Below, piece by piece: positions 38,015 to 46,861 of a stretch of 64,000 bases of DNA (within the stretch, counting starts at the first letter, position 1; each line of letters opens with the position of its first letter). Under the pieces are notes generated by a model. The model had not been told where the DNA came from and did no database searches. It saw only the letters and a program-made list of their open reading frames with translations. Position numbers and translations under genes: made by a program. The stretch covers positions 1-64,000 of the forward strand of contig NZ_VZOT01000014.1 of NCBI RefSeq assembly GCF_008801935.1. The letters are read 5' to 3'. This stretch comes from Comamonas kerstersii. GTDB taxonomy: Bacteria > Pseudomonadota > Gammaproteobacteria > Burkholderiales > Burkholderiaceae_C.

Positions 38015-38099
38015 AGCTACTTACGCTGTTAAGACCAAGGATTCGCGGGGAAAGTTGCTTGAAGTCGAGGTTCTACCAACGCTACAAGCTATGTTTTTA
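38006..38099. repeat. Palindromic repeat copy overlapping the esterase start
   Basis: AAAAACATAGCT at the left is matched by AGCTATGTTTTT at the right, with ACGCTGTT and AACGCTAC further in. The left arm contains the reverse complement of the ATG and first codons of the esterase gene. Confidence 0.7.
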
Positions 38100-38122
38100 T
38101 CGATCTTGGTGCGCGCTAAACG

Positions 38123-38881
38123 CTACGCAAAGTAGTGGCACAGGCGCTGGCCTTTGATCTCATGCACGCTGACGGGAATCTCATACAGCGCGCTCAAGAC
38201 CTCATCCGTCACCACCTGCAACGGTGCGCCTTCGTGCGCCACATGGCCGTTTTTCATGGCGATGATGTGGTCGGCATAGCAGCTGGCAAAGTTGATGTCG
38301 TGCAGCACCACCACCACGGTTTTCCGGCGCTCATTCACGAGGCGGCGCAGCAGCTTCATCATGCTCACGGCATGGGCCATGTCGAGGTTGTTCAGCGGCT
38401 CGTCCAGCAGGATGTAGGGCGTGTCCTGGCACAGCACCATGGCGATGTAGGCACGCTGGCGCTGACCGCCTGAGAGTTCATCCAGATAGCGATCCGCCAG
38501 CGGCGTGAGCTGCAGGAACTCCAGCGCCTGATTCACGTGCTGAACGTCCTCAGCCGTCATGCGGCCCTTGCTGTGTGGAAAGCGGCCAAAGCCCACCAGA
38601 TCGCGCACCGTCAGGCGCAGGGTGGACTGGTTGTCCTGCCGCAAAATGGCCATCACCTTGGCCAGCGCATCGCTGGCGGTTTTGGCCACATCCAGCCCCG
38701 CCACATGGGCCGAGCCAGACGTGATGGCATCCAGGCGGCTGACCATGGACAGCAGCGTGCTCTTGCCCGCTCCGTTGGGGCCGATGATGGCCGTGAACTG
38801 CCCCACCGGAATCTGCACACTCACCCCATGCAGTACCGTGGTGCTGCCGTGGGTCTTCGCGACCTTATGTGTCTCAATCAT
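38123..38881 (-). CDS. Siderophore ABC transporter, ATP-binding protein (CeuD/FatE-like)
   Basis: A 252-residue ABC ATPase that powers the importer. Walker A is GPNGAGKSTL, the signature is LSGGQRQRAYIAMV, and Walker B is YILLDEPLNNLD. Its ATG overlaps the stop of the upstream permease by 4 bases, so translation is coupled. It resembles the catecholate-siderophore branch (CeuD, FatE, YclP) rather than vitamin B12 transporters. It is the last gene of the importer, before the esterase. Confidence 0.93.
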   Translation of the reverse strand: MIETHKVAKTHGSTTVLHGVSVQIPVGQFTAIIGPNGAGKSTLLSMVSRLDAITSGSAHVAGLDVAKTASDALAKVMAILRQDNQSTLRLTVRDLVGFGRFPHSKGRMTAEDVQHVNQALEFLQLTPLADRYLDELSGGQRQRAYIAMVLCQDTPYILLDEPLNNLDMAHAVSMMKLLRRLVNERRKTVVVVLHDINFASCYADHIIAMKNGHVAHEGAPLQVVTDEVLSALYEIPVSVHEIKGQRLCHYFA

Positions 38882-39870
38882 TGTTTGCCCTTGCGCAGCA
38901 GCAGCCCGATAAACACCAGACCGCCCACAAATTCCACCACCACCGACAGCGCGGAGTTAAAGCCCAGCACGCGTTCCAGAATCACCTGGCCGCCCAGCAG
39001 CAAGATGCAGCCCCAGAGCACCGCCGCTGGCAGCACCCACTGGTGGCGGCGCGTGCCCATCCACTGGTAGGCCATGTTGGCGACCAGCAGGCCAAAGAAA
39101 GTCACAGGGCCGACCAGCGCGGTGGAAATCGCCACCATGGCACACATCACCACCAACAGGCGCAAGACCTGCGGCTGGTAGTCCACGCCCAGATTCACCG
39201 CCGCGTCACGCCCCAGCGCCAGCACGTCCAGCACATGGCGCTTGTGCCAAAAATACGCCACGCCGAAGGCCAGCAGCACCAGCGAAGGCCACAGCAGCTG
39301 CGTGTGGATGGTGTTGAAGTTCGCAAACATACGGTCTTGCAGCGTGGCGAACTCATTGGGGTCGATCATGCGCATGGCAAAGCTGGTCATGCTGCGAAAC
39401 AGAATGCCCATGACCATGCCCACCAGCAGCATCAGGTGCAGGCTGGACGCATGGCCCGTGAACAGCCAGCGCATCAGCGCCACGCTGAGCACAACCATCA
39501 GCACAATCTCCAGCCCAAACTTCGGGATCACGCCCAGACCGACCACGCCGACCGATCCCAGCACCAGTACCAGCACGGCCTGCAGGAACAGATACAGGGC
39601 ATCGAGCCCCATCACCGCAGGCGTCAGAATGGTGTTGTGCGTCACCGTCTGGAACACCACCGTAGACATGCCCAAAGCGCAGGCCACCACCATCATGGTG
39701 ATGACCTTGGTGCCACGGTGCTCCAGCACAAAGGCCCAGTCGGCATCCACACCCAGCGTCATAAAGGCAGCGATGGCCACCACGGCCATCAACACCAGCG
39801 TCCACAGGCGGTTGCGGGACTGCGACCACCATGCGGGCCTGGTCGCCGGTTCGTACAAATCTTGCGCCAT
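38878..39870 (-). CDS. Siderophore ABC transporter permease (CeuC/FatC-like)
   Basis: A 330-residue permease of the FecCD type with about nine hydrophobic segments. The permease block VGPVTFFGLLVANMAYQWMG is the family region that contacts the ATPase. It forms the membrane channel with the permease encoded at 39874. It lies 3 bases after that gene and overlaps the ATPase gene by 4 bases. Confidence 0.92.
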   Translation of the reverse strand: MAQDLYEPATRPAWWSQSRNRLWTLVLMAVVAIAAFMTLGVDADWAFVLEHRGTKVITMMVVACALGMSTVVFQTVTHNTILTPAVMGLDALYLFLQAVLVLVLGSVGVVGLGVIPKFGLEIVLMVVLSVALMRWLFTGHASSLHLMLLVGMVMGILFRSMTSFAMRMIDPNEFATLQDRMFANFNTIHTQLLWPSLVLLAFGVAYFWHKRHVLDVLALGRDAAVNLGVDYQPQVLRLLVVMCAMVAISTALVGPVTFFGLLVANMAYQWMGTRRHQWVLPAAVLWGCILLLGGQVILERVLGFNSALSVVVEFVGGLVFIGLLLRKGKQ

Positions 39871-39873
39871 GAC

Positions 39874-40872
39874 TTATCCCTTGATACGACGGCGCAACAA
39901 AATCGCCAAGAACAGACCACTGCCCACGACACCCATCACAGTGCCGACAGGAATCTCATAGGGCGCAATGATCAGGCGCCCAAACAGGTCGCAGAGCATG
40001 GTCAGCGCTGCACCGGCAATCGCCACCCACCAGACGCTGCGGCGCACGTTGTCACCCAGCATCAGACGCACGAGGTTGGGCACGATCAAGCCCACAAACG
40101 GGATGGAGCCCACGGTCACCACCACGCAGGCCGTGACCACTGAGACCACGATCAGCCCCTGCAGCACCAGCGCCTTGTAGTTCAACCCCAGATTGGTGGC
40201 AAAGGATTCGCCAAGCCCTGCCACGGTAAAGCGGTCGGCCGCCAGCACTGCCAGGCCGGTCACGCCCAGCGACAGCCACAGCATCTCGTAGCGGCCTTCA
40301 ATCACCACGGAAAAATCGCCGTTAGAGAAGGCGCGCAGCGACTGGATCATGTCGTACTGGTAAGCCCAGAACGTGGTCGCCGCCTCAATCACCCCCGCCA
40401 AAATCAAGCCCACCAGCGGCACAATCCAGGCCGAACGCAGGCGGATGCGCGAGAGGATGGCCATGAACAAGGCCGTACCCGCCATGGCAGTGAGCGCTGA
40501 GACGCCCATCTTGGCAAACACCGGCAGATCAGGCGCCACCAGCATGCAAAACAGCATGCCCAGCGTGGCGGACTCCACCGTGCCCATGGTCGATGGCTCC
40601 ACAAAATGGTTGCGCGCCAGCATCTGCATCAGCAGACCTGCCACCGCCATGGCGCTGCCCGCCAGCATCAGGGCCAGCGTACGCGGCACGCGCGAATACA
40701 TCAGCACCTGGGCCACCATGTCGTCTTCGTTGTCACTCCACAAGGTGTTCCAGGACACATCGCTCACGCCCACTGACAGGCTCCACAGCGCCAATGCAAA
40801 AAGGGCCACAAGGGCCCCTGTCCACGCCAGGGCTTGTCGCCCCGCGGGTGTGTGTTTATTTGGAGAAAGCAT
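39874..40872 (-). CDS. Siderophore ABC transporter permease (CeuB/FatD-like)
   Basis: A 332-residue FecCD-type permease, the partner of the gene at 38878. Multiple transmembrane segments and the conserved region GSIPFVGLIVPNLVRLMLGD are seen. Its start overlaps the 3' end of the binding-protein gene by 17 bases, a tightly packed transporter operon. Confidence 0.92.
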   Translation of the reverse strand: MLSPNKHTPAGRQALAWTGALVALFALALWSLSVGVSDVSWNTLWSDNEDDMVAQVLMYSRVPRTLALMLAGSAMAVAGLLMQMLARNHFVEPSTMGTVESATLGMLFCMLVAPDLPVFAKMGVSALTAMAGTALFMAILSRIRLRSAWIVPLVGLILAGVIEAATTFWAYQYDMIQSLRAFSNGDFSVVIEGRYEMLWLSLGVTGLAVLAADRFTVAGLGESFATNLGLNYKALVLQGLIVVSVVTACVVVTVGSIPFVGLIVPNLVRLMLGDNVRRSVWWVAIAGAALTMLCDLFGRLIIAPYEIPVGTVMGVVGSGLFLAILLRRRIKG

Positions 40873-41785
40873 CCGACAACTGTTTCAAATTGGCTTTGAG
40901 TGCAGAAGGGCTCGAATTGGACATGGTGTACCAGTCTGCCGCGTTCAGATACACCACACTCCCATTGCGCCAGGCTTTGGTGGCGTACACCAGCTTGTTG
41001 TCCAACAGCTTCCTGGCAGCTGCGCCATCGTTGCCGATGGCGGCGTCGCGGTCCAGCACCAGCAGGTAGTCAGGATTGGTCTTGAGCAGGTACTCAAACG
41101 ACACGGCCTGGCCATGCTTGGACACCTCAATCTTGTCCTTGATGGGCTGCACGCCAAACACCGAATACAGCATGTCAAAGCGCGAACCTGGGCCATAGGC
41201 GCTGAGCTTGCCGCCATTGGTCATCAAAAACAGTGCACCACCTTTATTGACTGCTTTGGCCTTCACATCCGCAATGGCCGCATCAATTTCCTTGATTTCT
41301 TGCTCACCCTTTTCCGGCACGCCGTAGATGGCCGCAATGGAGCGAATATTGCGGTAGACATGCGCCATCTGGTTCTGGTTATCGATGGTCACATCGAGCA
41401 CGGGCGCAAACTTCTTGAGTTCTTCCACCTTGGGCAGAGAACGGTTGCCCGCAATGATCAGATCGGGCTTGAGTGCTTTGACTTTTTCATAGTCAGGCTC
41501 AAACAGCGTGCCGATGTTGGCGTACTTGCTGCTATCTCCATATTCCTTGAGCGAGGGTGGCAGCGCCTGTGTGGGATTGCCCGCCACCTGACCACCAATG
41601 GTCTTGATGATGTCCAGCGCGCCAAAGTCATAGACCAGCACTGTCTTAGGCTTGAGCGGCACAACCACTTCACCCGTGTTGTCCTGCACCTTGATGGTCT
41701 CTGCCGCCTGCGCAGCAGCAAAAGGCAGGGCCACGGCCAACATCAAACCCGCCAGTGTCTGGCGACGATTCCACACAGCTTTCAT
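40856..41785 (-). CDS. Periplasmic siderophore-binding protein (CeuE/FatB-like)
   Basis: A 309-residue substrate-binding protein. The signal peptide ends at AQA-AET (about residue 28) and there is no lipobox, so it is soluble in the periplasm. Family blocks are VVVPLKPKTVLVYDFGALDI and LKPDLIIAGNRSLPKVEELK. It resembles CeuE/YclQ, which bind linear or bis-catecholate ferric siderophores. ATG 41785 is used. It is first in a Fur-boxed operon of four transporter genes and an esterase. Confidence 0.92.
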   Translation of the reverse strand: MKAVWNRRQTLAGLMLAVALPFAAAQAAETIKVQDNTGEVVVPLKPKTVLVYDFGALDIIKTIGGQVAGNPTQALPPSLKEYGDSSKYANIGTLFEPDYEKVKALKPDLIIAGNRSLPKVEELKKFAPVLDVTIDNQNQMAHVYRNIRSIAAIYGVPEKGEQEIKEIDAAIADVKAKAVNKGGALFLMTNGGKLSAYGPGSRFDMLYSVFGVQPIKDKIEVSKHGQAVSFEYLLKTNPDYLLVLDRDAAIGNDGAAARKLLDNKLVYATKAWRNGSVVYLNAADWYTMSNSSPSALKANLKQLSDAFSK

Positions 41786-41837
41786 GTTCAACTTTCTAAA
41801 CCGTCTTGCGCGACGGAGGATCACAACATGAAGCATT

Positions 41838-41858
41838 TTATGAGAATCATTCTCAATA
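41838..41858. promoter_or_regulatory. Fur box upstream of the siderophore importer
   Basis: TGAGAATCATTCTCA (41841-41855) is a near-perfect dyad matching the core of the Fur consensus GATAATGATAATCATTATC. It is about 60 bases from the binding-protein start codon, in a region rich in TTTTTA. Iron-responsive repression of the five-gene unit is predicted. Confidence 0.85.
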
Positions 41859-42007
41859 TTTTTAATGTGGACTTGTTGCCTTCAATGGGCCAACTGAATT
41901 GCAGCGATGCTTTGACGACCTCCACCGCGCGCCTCTGAGCCTCATGCTGTACGTAAAGCCTGTGCTAGATTCGAGGTTTTCAATCTTTCACTTGTGATGT
42001 ATTTGTA

Positions 42008-42871
42008 ATGGAATCCTCAGCTGCACAAACAGACGATGAAATCGATTTGCTCGACTTGCTGGTCGTCATTGCAGAAAACCTGAAACTGCTCATCTTGGGA
42101 CCATTGTTCGTTGGTATTTGCGCTCTGGGCACTGCTTTCACGCTGCCTCAGACCTATGAAAGCCAATTCACTCTCAACCCACAAAAACCTGGTCTGAATG
42201 TTTCGGGCGCAATGCTCGCCAGCTACATCAAATCCTTCGACGTACTCAAAAAAGCAGCGGACGATATCGGATTCGAGCCAGACAGCAGCACACAGCAACG
42301 CATCGAAAAACTGGAAAAACTCCTAGCCGTTTCCGTGGGAAAGCAAGATCAGCTGGTGACGCTCAAAACCCAAGGTGATTCACCTGAGAGTGCGCGTTTA
42401 CTCAATGAGAGTATCTGGAAAAATGTCTTGCCTTTGACCATTCCGCGTGGCAAGGATATGGAGCGTCTGCAAACCCAAATTCAGGCAGAACGTGAGCGCC
42501 TGCAGGCAGGTCAGAAACTGGAGATTGAAACTGCGAAGAAACTGTTGAGCGGTAGCGCCTCTGCCTCAGAGGTAACTTCGCGCCTTTACGGTGAACTGCT
42601 CGCAGCCAATAGCACACGACTCCAAGCAATTGCTGCCTTGGAAGCCCAAGCAGAAGGCTTAACCCTCGAAAACTTGACGGAACAGCCCACTGTGCCAGAG
42701 CGCGCCATCAAACCCAAGAAAGCTCTGATCGCCATTGCCGCCACCTTAGGGGCTGGCATGCTGCTGCTGTTCTTTGTGTTTGTTCGCCATGCGCTGCGCA
42801 GCTCCAGCAAAGATCCTGAGCAAGCAGCCAAGCTGCAGCAGATACGACGCGCTCTGGGCTTTAAGTCGTAA
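42008..42871 (+). CDS. Wzz-like chain-length determinant family protein
   Basis: A 287-residue inner-membrane protein with a hydrophobic segment near residues 27-50 and another near 238-262, flanking a coiled-coil-rich periplasmic part (EKLEKLLAVSVGKQ, QIQAERERLQAGQKLE). The arrangement matches Wzz/FepE polysaccharide co-polymerases, though the periplasmic part is short. No polysaccharide genes are adjacent, so it is an orphan. The gene looks AT-richer than its neighbours by eye. It has a downstream terminator. Confidence 0.82.
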   Translation: MESSAAQTDDEIDLLDLLVVIAENLKLLILGPLFVGICALGTAFTLPQTYESQFTLNPQKPGLNVSGAMLASYIKSFDVLKKAADDIGFEPDSSTQQRIEKLEKLLAVSVGKQDQLVTLKTQGDSPESARLLNESIWKNVLPLTIPRGKDMERLQTQIQAERERLQAGQKLEIETAKKLLSGSASASEVTSRLYGELLAANSTRLQAIAALEAQAEGLTLENLTEQPTVPERAIKPKKALIAIAATLGAGMLLLFFVFVRHALRSSSKDPEQAAKLQQIRRALGFKS

Positions 42872-42893
42872 TTGCGCTGCAAGCCTCTACACC

Positions 42894-42915
42894 AAGCGCC
42901 TTCGGGCGCTTTTTG
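42894..42915 (+). terminator. Terminator after the Wzz-like gene
   Basis: AAGCGCC-TTCG-GGCGCTT, a UUCG-loop stem followed by TTTGC. It is short but compact and sits between the convergent Wzz-like gene and ung. Confidence 0.8.
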
Positions 42916-42918
42916 CTT

Positions 42919-43638
42919 TCAATACCCGTGCCGCTCCCGAAACGCCTTGGCCTGCCCGAAGTGGCCATTGCCCATAAACGGCACCGGCGGGCGCAGGGCG
43001 GACAGCGGCGAGGGGTGGTTGCTCATCAGCACCAAGTGGCCGCGGTCCTGCGGGATCAGCACACGCTTGGACTGGGCGTGGCTGCCCCAGAGCATGAACA
43101 CCGTGGGTCTGCCCTGCTGCGCCACATACTGAATGATGCTGTCGGTCAGCACTTCCCAGCCTTTTTTGCTGTGGCTGGCGGCCTGGCCTTCTTCCACCGT
43201 GAGGCAGGTGTTGAGCAGCAGCACGCCGTTCTGCGCCCATTTCACCAGTGAGCCGCCGGGGTTGGGAAACGGTGGAAAGGGCACGCCCAGATCGCGCTGC
43301 ATTTCCTTGAAGATGTTCTGCAGCGAAGGCGGCAGGCGCACACCGGGGGCGACAGAAAACGCCAGCCCTTCGGCCTGCCCACGGCCGTGGTACGGGTCTT
43401 GCCCCAGAATCACCACACGCACATCGTCAGGCGCTGTCAGCTCCAGCGCACGCAGGGGCTGAGGCGGGAAGATCACCGCCCCGTCATCGAGCCGCTGCTG
43501 CAAAAAGTCCAGCACCTTCTGCCCCAGGGGCGAGAAAAAGAAACTGTCGACCAGTTCCTGCCAGCCCGGCGCAACAGGCCAGTCGCTGGGGTTGGCGCTC
43601 ATCAATTGCGTAGCTGCTTGCGCTGATGAATCGGTCAT
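42919..43638 (-). CDS. ung: Uracil-DNA glycosylase
   Basis: A 239-residue family 1 glycosylase that removes uracil from DNA. The active-site block is GQDPYHGRGQAEGLAFSV and the HPSPLSA motif is near the C-terminus. A start at ATG 43638 (MTDSSAQAATQL) is likely, but ATG 43602 (MSANPSDWPV) is possible. The stretch coding SAQAATQ lies inside a palindromic repeat arm, so these residues may be repeat-derived. Terminal residues RERHGY are normal. Confidence 0.93.
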   Translation of the reverse strand: MTDSSAQAATQLMSANPSDWPVAPGWQELVDSFFFSPLGQKVLDFLQQRLDDGAVIFPPQPLRALELTAPDDVRVVILGQDPYHGRGQAEGLAFSVAPGVRLPPSLQNIFKEMQRDLGVPFPPFPNPGGSLVKWAQNGVLLLNTCLTVEEGQAASHSKKGWEVLTDSIIQYVAQQGRPTVFMLWGSHAQSKRVLIPQDRGHLVLMSNHPSPLSALRPPVPFMGNGHFGQAKAFRERHGY

Positions 43639-43688
43639 TTCAGGCCACTTTCTCTCTGAAAACAAATAAAGGCAAGCGCGAGATGCTT
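43609..43688. repeat. Palindromic repeat copy overlapping the ung N-terminus
   Basis: TAGCTGCTTGCGCTGATGA (43611-43629) is matched by GGCAAGCGCGAGATGCTT at 43671-43688. The left arm falls within codons for SAQAAT of ung, if the longer start is used. Confidence 0.6.
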
Positions 43689-43767
43689 CTTTTATGAAAG
43701 CATTCCACACTTGCCTTGATCGTAACGCGCTGGCTCATGGCCTACCTTAAGAGCCGCTCACGCTACC

Positions 43768-43862
43768 CAGTCAACCGCAGGTTGACGTTGGAGACGAGGC
43801 GTGCAGCCGCAGGCAGTACAAGTCGTACGACAAGGCTGCGCAACGACGTATCCAGGGTTGCA
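43768..43862. repeat. Nested inverted repeats between ung and trpC
   Basis: GTCAACC-GCA-GGTTGAC forms a perfect stem near 43770. Close by, GCAGCC and GGCTGC enclose GTCGTACGAC, a perfect 10-base palindrome. No T-run follows, and no reading frame accounts for the sequence. It differs from the AGCGCT repeat and looks like a second intergenic repeat type. Confidence 0.6.
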
Positions 43863-43880
43863 TGAGGGGTCTCCAGGCGT

Positions 43881-44681
43881 TTAGCCAAACAGCTTGGCCA
43901 GTGCCTCGCCAGGATCTTTGGCGCGCATGAATGTCTCGCCCACCAGGAAAGCATCAATGCCTGCATCGCGCATGGCCTTCACATCGTCCTTCGTGGCAAT
44001 GCCTGATTCAGTGACCAGCAGGCGATCGGCTGGCACGTCTTTTTTCAGCGCAATCGACGTCTGGATATCGACCTCAAACGTGCGCAGATTGCGGTTGTTG
44101 ATGCCCACCAGCGGGGTCTTCAATTTCAGCGCACGCTGCAGCTCTTCGCCGTCGTGCACCTCGACCAGCACGGCCATGTCCAGGCTGTGGGCAATCTGCT
44201 CCATCTCGGCCATCTGCGCATCGTCCAGACAGGCGGCAATCAGGAGCACGCAGTCCGCGCCCATCACGCGCGATTCGTAGATCTGGTAGGGGTCGACCAT
44301 GAAGTCCTTGCGCAGCACCGGCAGCAGCGTGCTGGCGCGGGCCTGCTTCAGAAAATCTGGCTCGCCCTGAAAGAACTGGCGGTCCGTGAGCACCGACAGG
44401 CAGGCTGCGCTGATCTTGCCGTTGCCCACCATGTAGCTCTGGGCGATGTCCACGGGGTCAAAGTCTGGGCGGATCACGCCCTTGCTGGGGCTGGCTTTTT
44501 TCACTTCGGCAATCACGCCGGCCTGGCCCTGGGCGATTTTGGCGCGGATGGCGCCCACAAAGTCACGCGTAGAGACGCGGCTTTCGGCATCGCGGCGCAT
44601 TTCCTCGAACGCAATGGCGCGCTTGGCAGCGGCGACTTCCTGGACTTTGACGTCGCAGATTTTTTTCAGGATATCGGACAT
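43881..44681 (-). CDS. trpC: Indole-3-glycerol phosphate synthase
   Basis: A 266-residue TIM-barrel enzyme that converts CdRP to indole-3-glycerol phosphate. Blocks seen are [25 protein letters not shown] and the [15 protein letters not shown] region. It is the last trp gene here, 69 bases after trpD. The trpF, trpB and trpA genes are not in the window. Confidence 0.96.
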   Translation of the reverse strand: MSDILKKICDVKVQEVAAAKRAIAFEEMRRDAESRVSTRDFVGAIRAKIAQGQAGVIAEVKKASPSKGVIRPDFDPVDIAQSYMVGNGKISAACLSVLTDRQFFQGEPDFLKQARASTLLPVLRKDFMVDPYQIYESRVMGADCVLLIAACLDDAQMAEMEQIAHSLDMAVLVEVHDGEELQRALKLKTPLVGINNRNLRTFEVDIQTSIALKKDVPADRLLVTESGIATKDDVKAMRDAGIDAFLVGETFMRAKDPGEALAKLFG

Positions 44682-44750
44682 GGTGTGCTTTCTGTTCTGG
44701 GGCCGCGCCCGGGGGCATGGCGATGCGGGCTATTGTCTGCGCTCTGGCGT

Positions 44751-45785
44751 TCAGGCGGACAGCTGGCTGCTGTAAGTCACCAACGCGTGCAGCTTCTTCA
44801 GCGCTGCGCCACTGTCAATCGCAGCCTGCGCACGCTGCAGGCCCTCTTCAATGCTGGACGCCACATTGGCCGCATACAGGGCCGCACCAGCGTTCAGGCA
44901 GACGATGTCACGCGCGGGGCCTTGCTCACCCTGCAGCACGCCCATGAGCATGGCTTTGGAGTCTTCCGGCGTTTCCACCTTGAGCGCGCGCGTGCCTGCC
45001 ATGCGCAGGCCAAAGTCTTCGGGGTGAATTTCGTATTCACGCACCACGCCGTTCTTGAGTTCACCCACCAGCGTGCCTGCGCCCAGGCTGATTTCGTCCA
45101 GCCCATCGCGGCCATAGACCACCAGTGCATGCTCGGCGCCCAAGCGCTGCAGGGCTCGCACCTGGATGCCGACCAGATCTTCGTGGAACACCCCCATGAG
45201 GATGTTGGGGGCGCCCGCCGGATTGGTCAGGGGGCCGAGGATGTTGAAGATGGTGCGCACACCCAGCTCCTTGCGCACGGGGGCCACGTTCTTCATGGCA
45301 GGGTGGTGGTTGGGCGCGAACATAAAACCGATGCCCACATCACGGATGCAATCCGCTATTCGTGAAGGGCTGAGGTTGATGTTCACACCCAGCGCTTCCA
45401 TAGCATCCGCGCTGCCGGATTTGCTGCTGACGCTGCGCCCGCCATGCTTGCTCACTTTGCCGCCTGCGGCCGCAATCACAAAGGTGGCGCACGTCGAGAT
45501 GTTGAAGGTGTTGGCACCATCACCGCCGGTGCCGACGATGTCCACCAGATGCGTCTTGTCGTGCACCTGCACCTTGTTGGAAAACTCGCGCATCACCTCT
45601 GCTGCTGCGGTGATTTCGCCAATGGTTTCCTTCTTCACGCGCAGGCCGGTGATGATGGAAGCCGTCATCAAGGGCGACAGCTCACCGCGCATGATCATGC
45701 GCATCAGCTCCAGCATTTCGTCGTGGAAGATTTCACGGTGTTCAATCGTGCGTTGCAGCGCTTCCTGGGGGGTGATCTTGGTCAT
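44751..45785 (-). CDS. trpD: Anthranilate phosphoribosyltransferase
   Basis: A 344-residue transferase joining anthranilate to PRPP. The PRPP-binding motif [14 protein letters not shown] is present, with [20 protein letters not shown] downstream. It begins [21 protein letters not shown] palindromic repeat and a terminator separate it from trpG, so it may be transcribed from its own promoter. Confidence 0.96.
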   Translation of the reverse strand: MTKITPQEALQRTIEHREIFHDEMLELMRMIMRGELSPLMTASIITGLRVKKETIGEITAAAEVMREFSNKVQVHDKTHLVDIVGTGGDGANTFNISTCATFVIAAAGGKVSKHGGRSVSSKSGSADAMEALGVNINLSPSRIADCIRDVGIGFMFAPNHHPAMKNVAPVRKELGVRTIFNILGPLTNPAGAPNILMGVFHEDLVGIQVRALQRLGAEHALVVYGRDGLDEISLGAGTLVGELKNGVVREYEIHPEDFGLRMAGTRALKVETPEDSKAMLMGVLQGEQGPARDIVCLNAGAALYAANVASSIEEGLQRAQAAIDSGAALKKLHALVTYSSQLSA

Positions 45786-45808
45786 GGCACATCCTTTGCT
45801 ATTTCTTT

Positions 45809-45890
45809 AGAAGCTGCTTGCGCTTGCAATACCTGGCTTTTAGATATTTATTGCTTTCAAATCCAATAAAAACCAGCGCTGGCAGCTATC
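45809..45890. repeat. Palindromic repeat copy (between trpG and trpD)
   Basis: AGAAGCTGCTTGCGCTTG at the left is matched by CCAGCGCTGGCAGCTATC at the right, with an AT-rich centre. It lies between the trpG terminator and the trpD start codon. Confidence 0.75.
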
Positions 45891-45928
45891 AAAAACAAAG
45901 GCCGCCTGCATGCAGCAGTGCGGCCTTG
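45891..45928 (-). terminator. Terminator after trpG
   Basis: On the minus strand AAGGCCGC pairs with GCGGCCTT, followed by TGTTTTTG. It ends the trpE-CM-trpG unit and splits it from trpD-trpC. Confidence 0.75.
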
Positions 45929-45932
45929 GGGC

Positions 45933-46514
45933 TTACTTCTGGTCGAGAAAGTTTTTGAGCATGGCGTGGCCGTGCTCGGTCAAGATGCTTTCGGGGTGGA
46001 ACTGCACGCCCTCCACGGCCAGCGTCTTGTGGCGCACGCCCTGGATTTCGCCGTCCTCGCTGGTCGCGGTAATTTCCAGGCAATCCGGCAGCGTGTTTTT
46101 ATCAATCACCAGCGAGTGGTAGCGGTTCACCGTGAACTGCTTGGGCAAGCCCGCAAACACGCCTTGCTGGTCAGTGGTGATGACACTGGTCTTTCCGTGC
46201 ATTTGCTGGCCCGCGCGGATGATGTCGCCCCCAAAGGCCGCACCAATGCTCTGGTGGCCCAGGCACACGCCCAGCACGGGCAGCTTGCCCGCAAAGTGCT
46301 GGATGGCAGCCACTGAAATCCCGGCCTCTTTGGGAGAGCTGGGGCCGGGCGAGATCACCACGCGCTCCATGCCTTGTTCAGCCACCAGCGCAATCACTTC
46401 TTCGAGCGTGATTTCGTCATTGCGCACCACGGTCACGTCAGCCCCCAGCTCACCAAAGTACTGGACGATGTTGTAGGTAAAGCTGTCGTAGTTGTCGATC
46501 ATCAGGAGCTTCAT
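45933..46514 (-). CDS. trpG: Anthranilate synthase component II (glutamine amidotransferase)
   Basis: A 193-residue class I amidotransferase that feeds ammonia to TrpE. It begins [20 protein letters not shown]; the nucleophile lies in [20 protein letters not shown], and the His-Glu pair is in [15 protein letters not shown]. Its ATG overlaps the stop codon of the chorismate mutase as ATGA, so translation is coupled. Confidence 0.96.
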   Translation of the reverse strand: MKLLMIDNYDSFTYNIVQYFGELGADVTVVRNDEITLEEVIALVAEQGMERVVISPGPSSPKEAGISVAAIQHFAGKLPVLGVCLGHQSIGAAFGGDIIRAGQQMHGKTSVITTDQQGVFAGLPKQFTVNRYHSLVIDKNTLPDCLEITATSEDGEIQGVRHKTLAVEGVQFHPESILTEHGHAMLKNFLDQK

Positions 46515-46861
46515 GCCTGTGCTCCTTCGCTCTTCTTGGGCTGCAGACCTGCAGCACGCAAGCGTGCCAGTTCCTGGCGTTCGTAATCGATATAGCACTC
46601 CATCATCGCGCGATAGATGCGCTCAATCAGCTCTGGGTTGCCGCCCTGTGCCTCCGCCATGGGGCGTACGCGATCGATGATGGCCTGAATGCGTGCCTCA
46701 TCACGCACCAGGTTTTCGTCGTTTTTGACCTTGGCGGCCTGTGTCATGTAGCCGCTGCGCTCCACCAGCAGAGGCACCAGAATGTCATCCAGCGCATTCA
46801 CACCGGCACGCACCTCTTGCATGCTCTGGCAGTCTTTGACTTTGTCGATAGCTCGCATCAT
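46511..46861 (-). CDS. Stand-alone AroQ-type chorismate mutase
   Basis: A 116-residue all-helical mutase ([20 protein letters not shown], then [20 protein letters not shown]) that converts chorismate to prephenate, the phenylalanine/tyrosine branch. It overlaps trpE (ATGA) and trpG (ATGA) on both sides, so it is locked into the tryptophan operon. No prephenate dehydratase domain is attached. Placement implies joint control of both chorismate fates. Confidence 0.93.
   Translation of the reverse strand: MMRAIDKVKDCQSMQEVRAGVNALDDILVPLLVERSGYMTQAAKVKNDENLVRDEARIQAIIDRVRPMAEAQGGNPELIERIYRAMMECYIDYERQELARLRAAGLQPKKSEGAQA

Noticed and set aside
38869-40143. A 424-residue plus-strand frame opposite the siderophore permeases
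   Set aside because: Histidine-rich translation with no family resemblance, fully overlapped by two conserved permease genes on the other strand.
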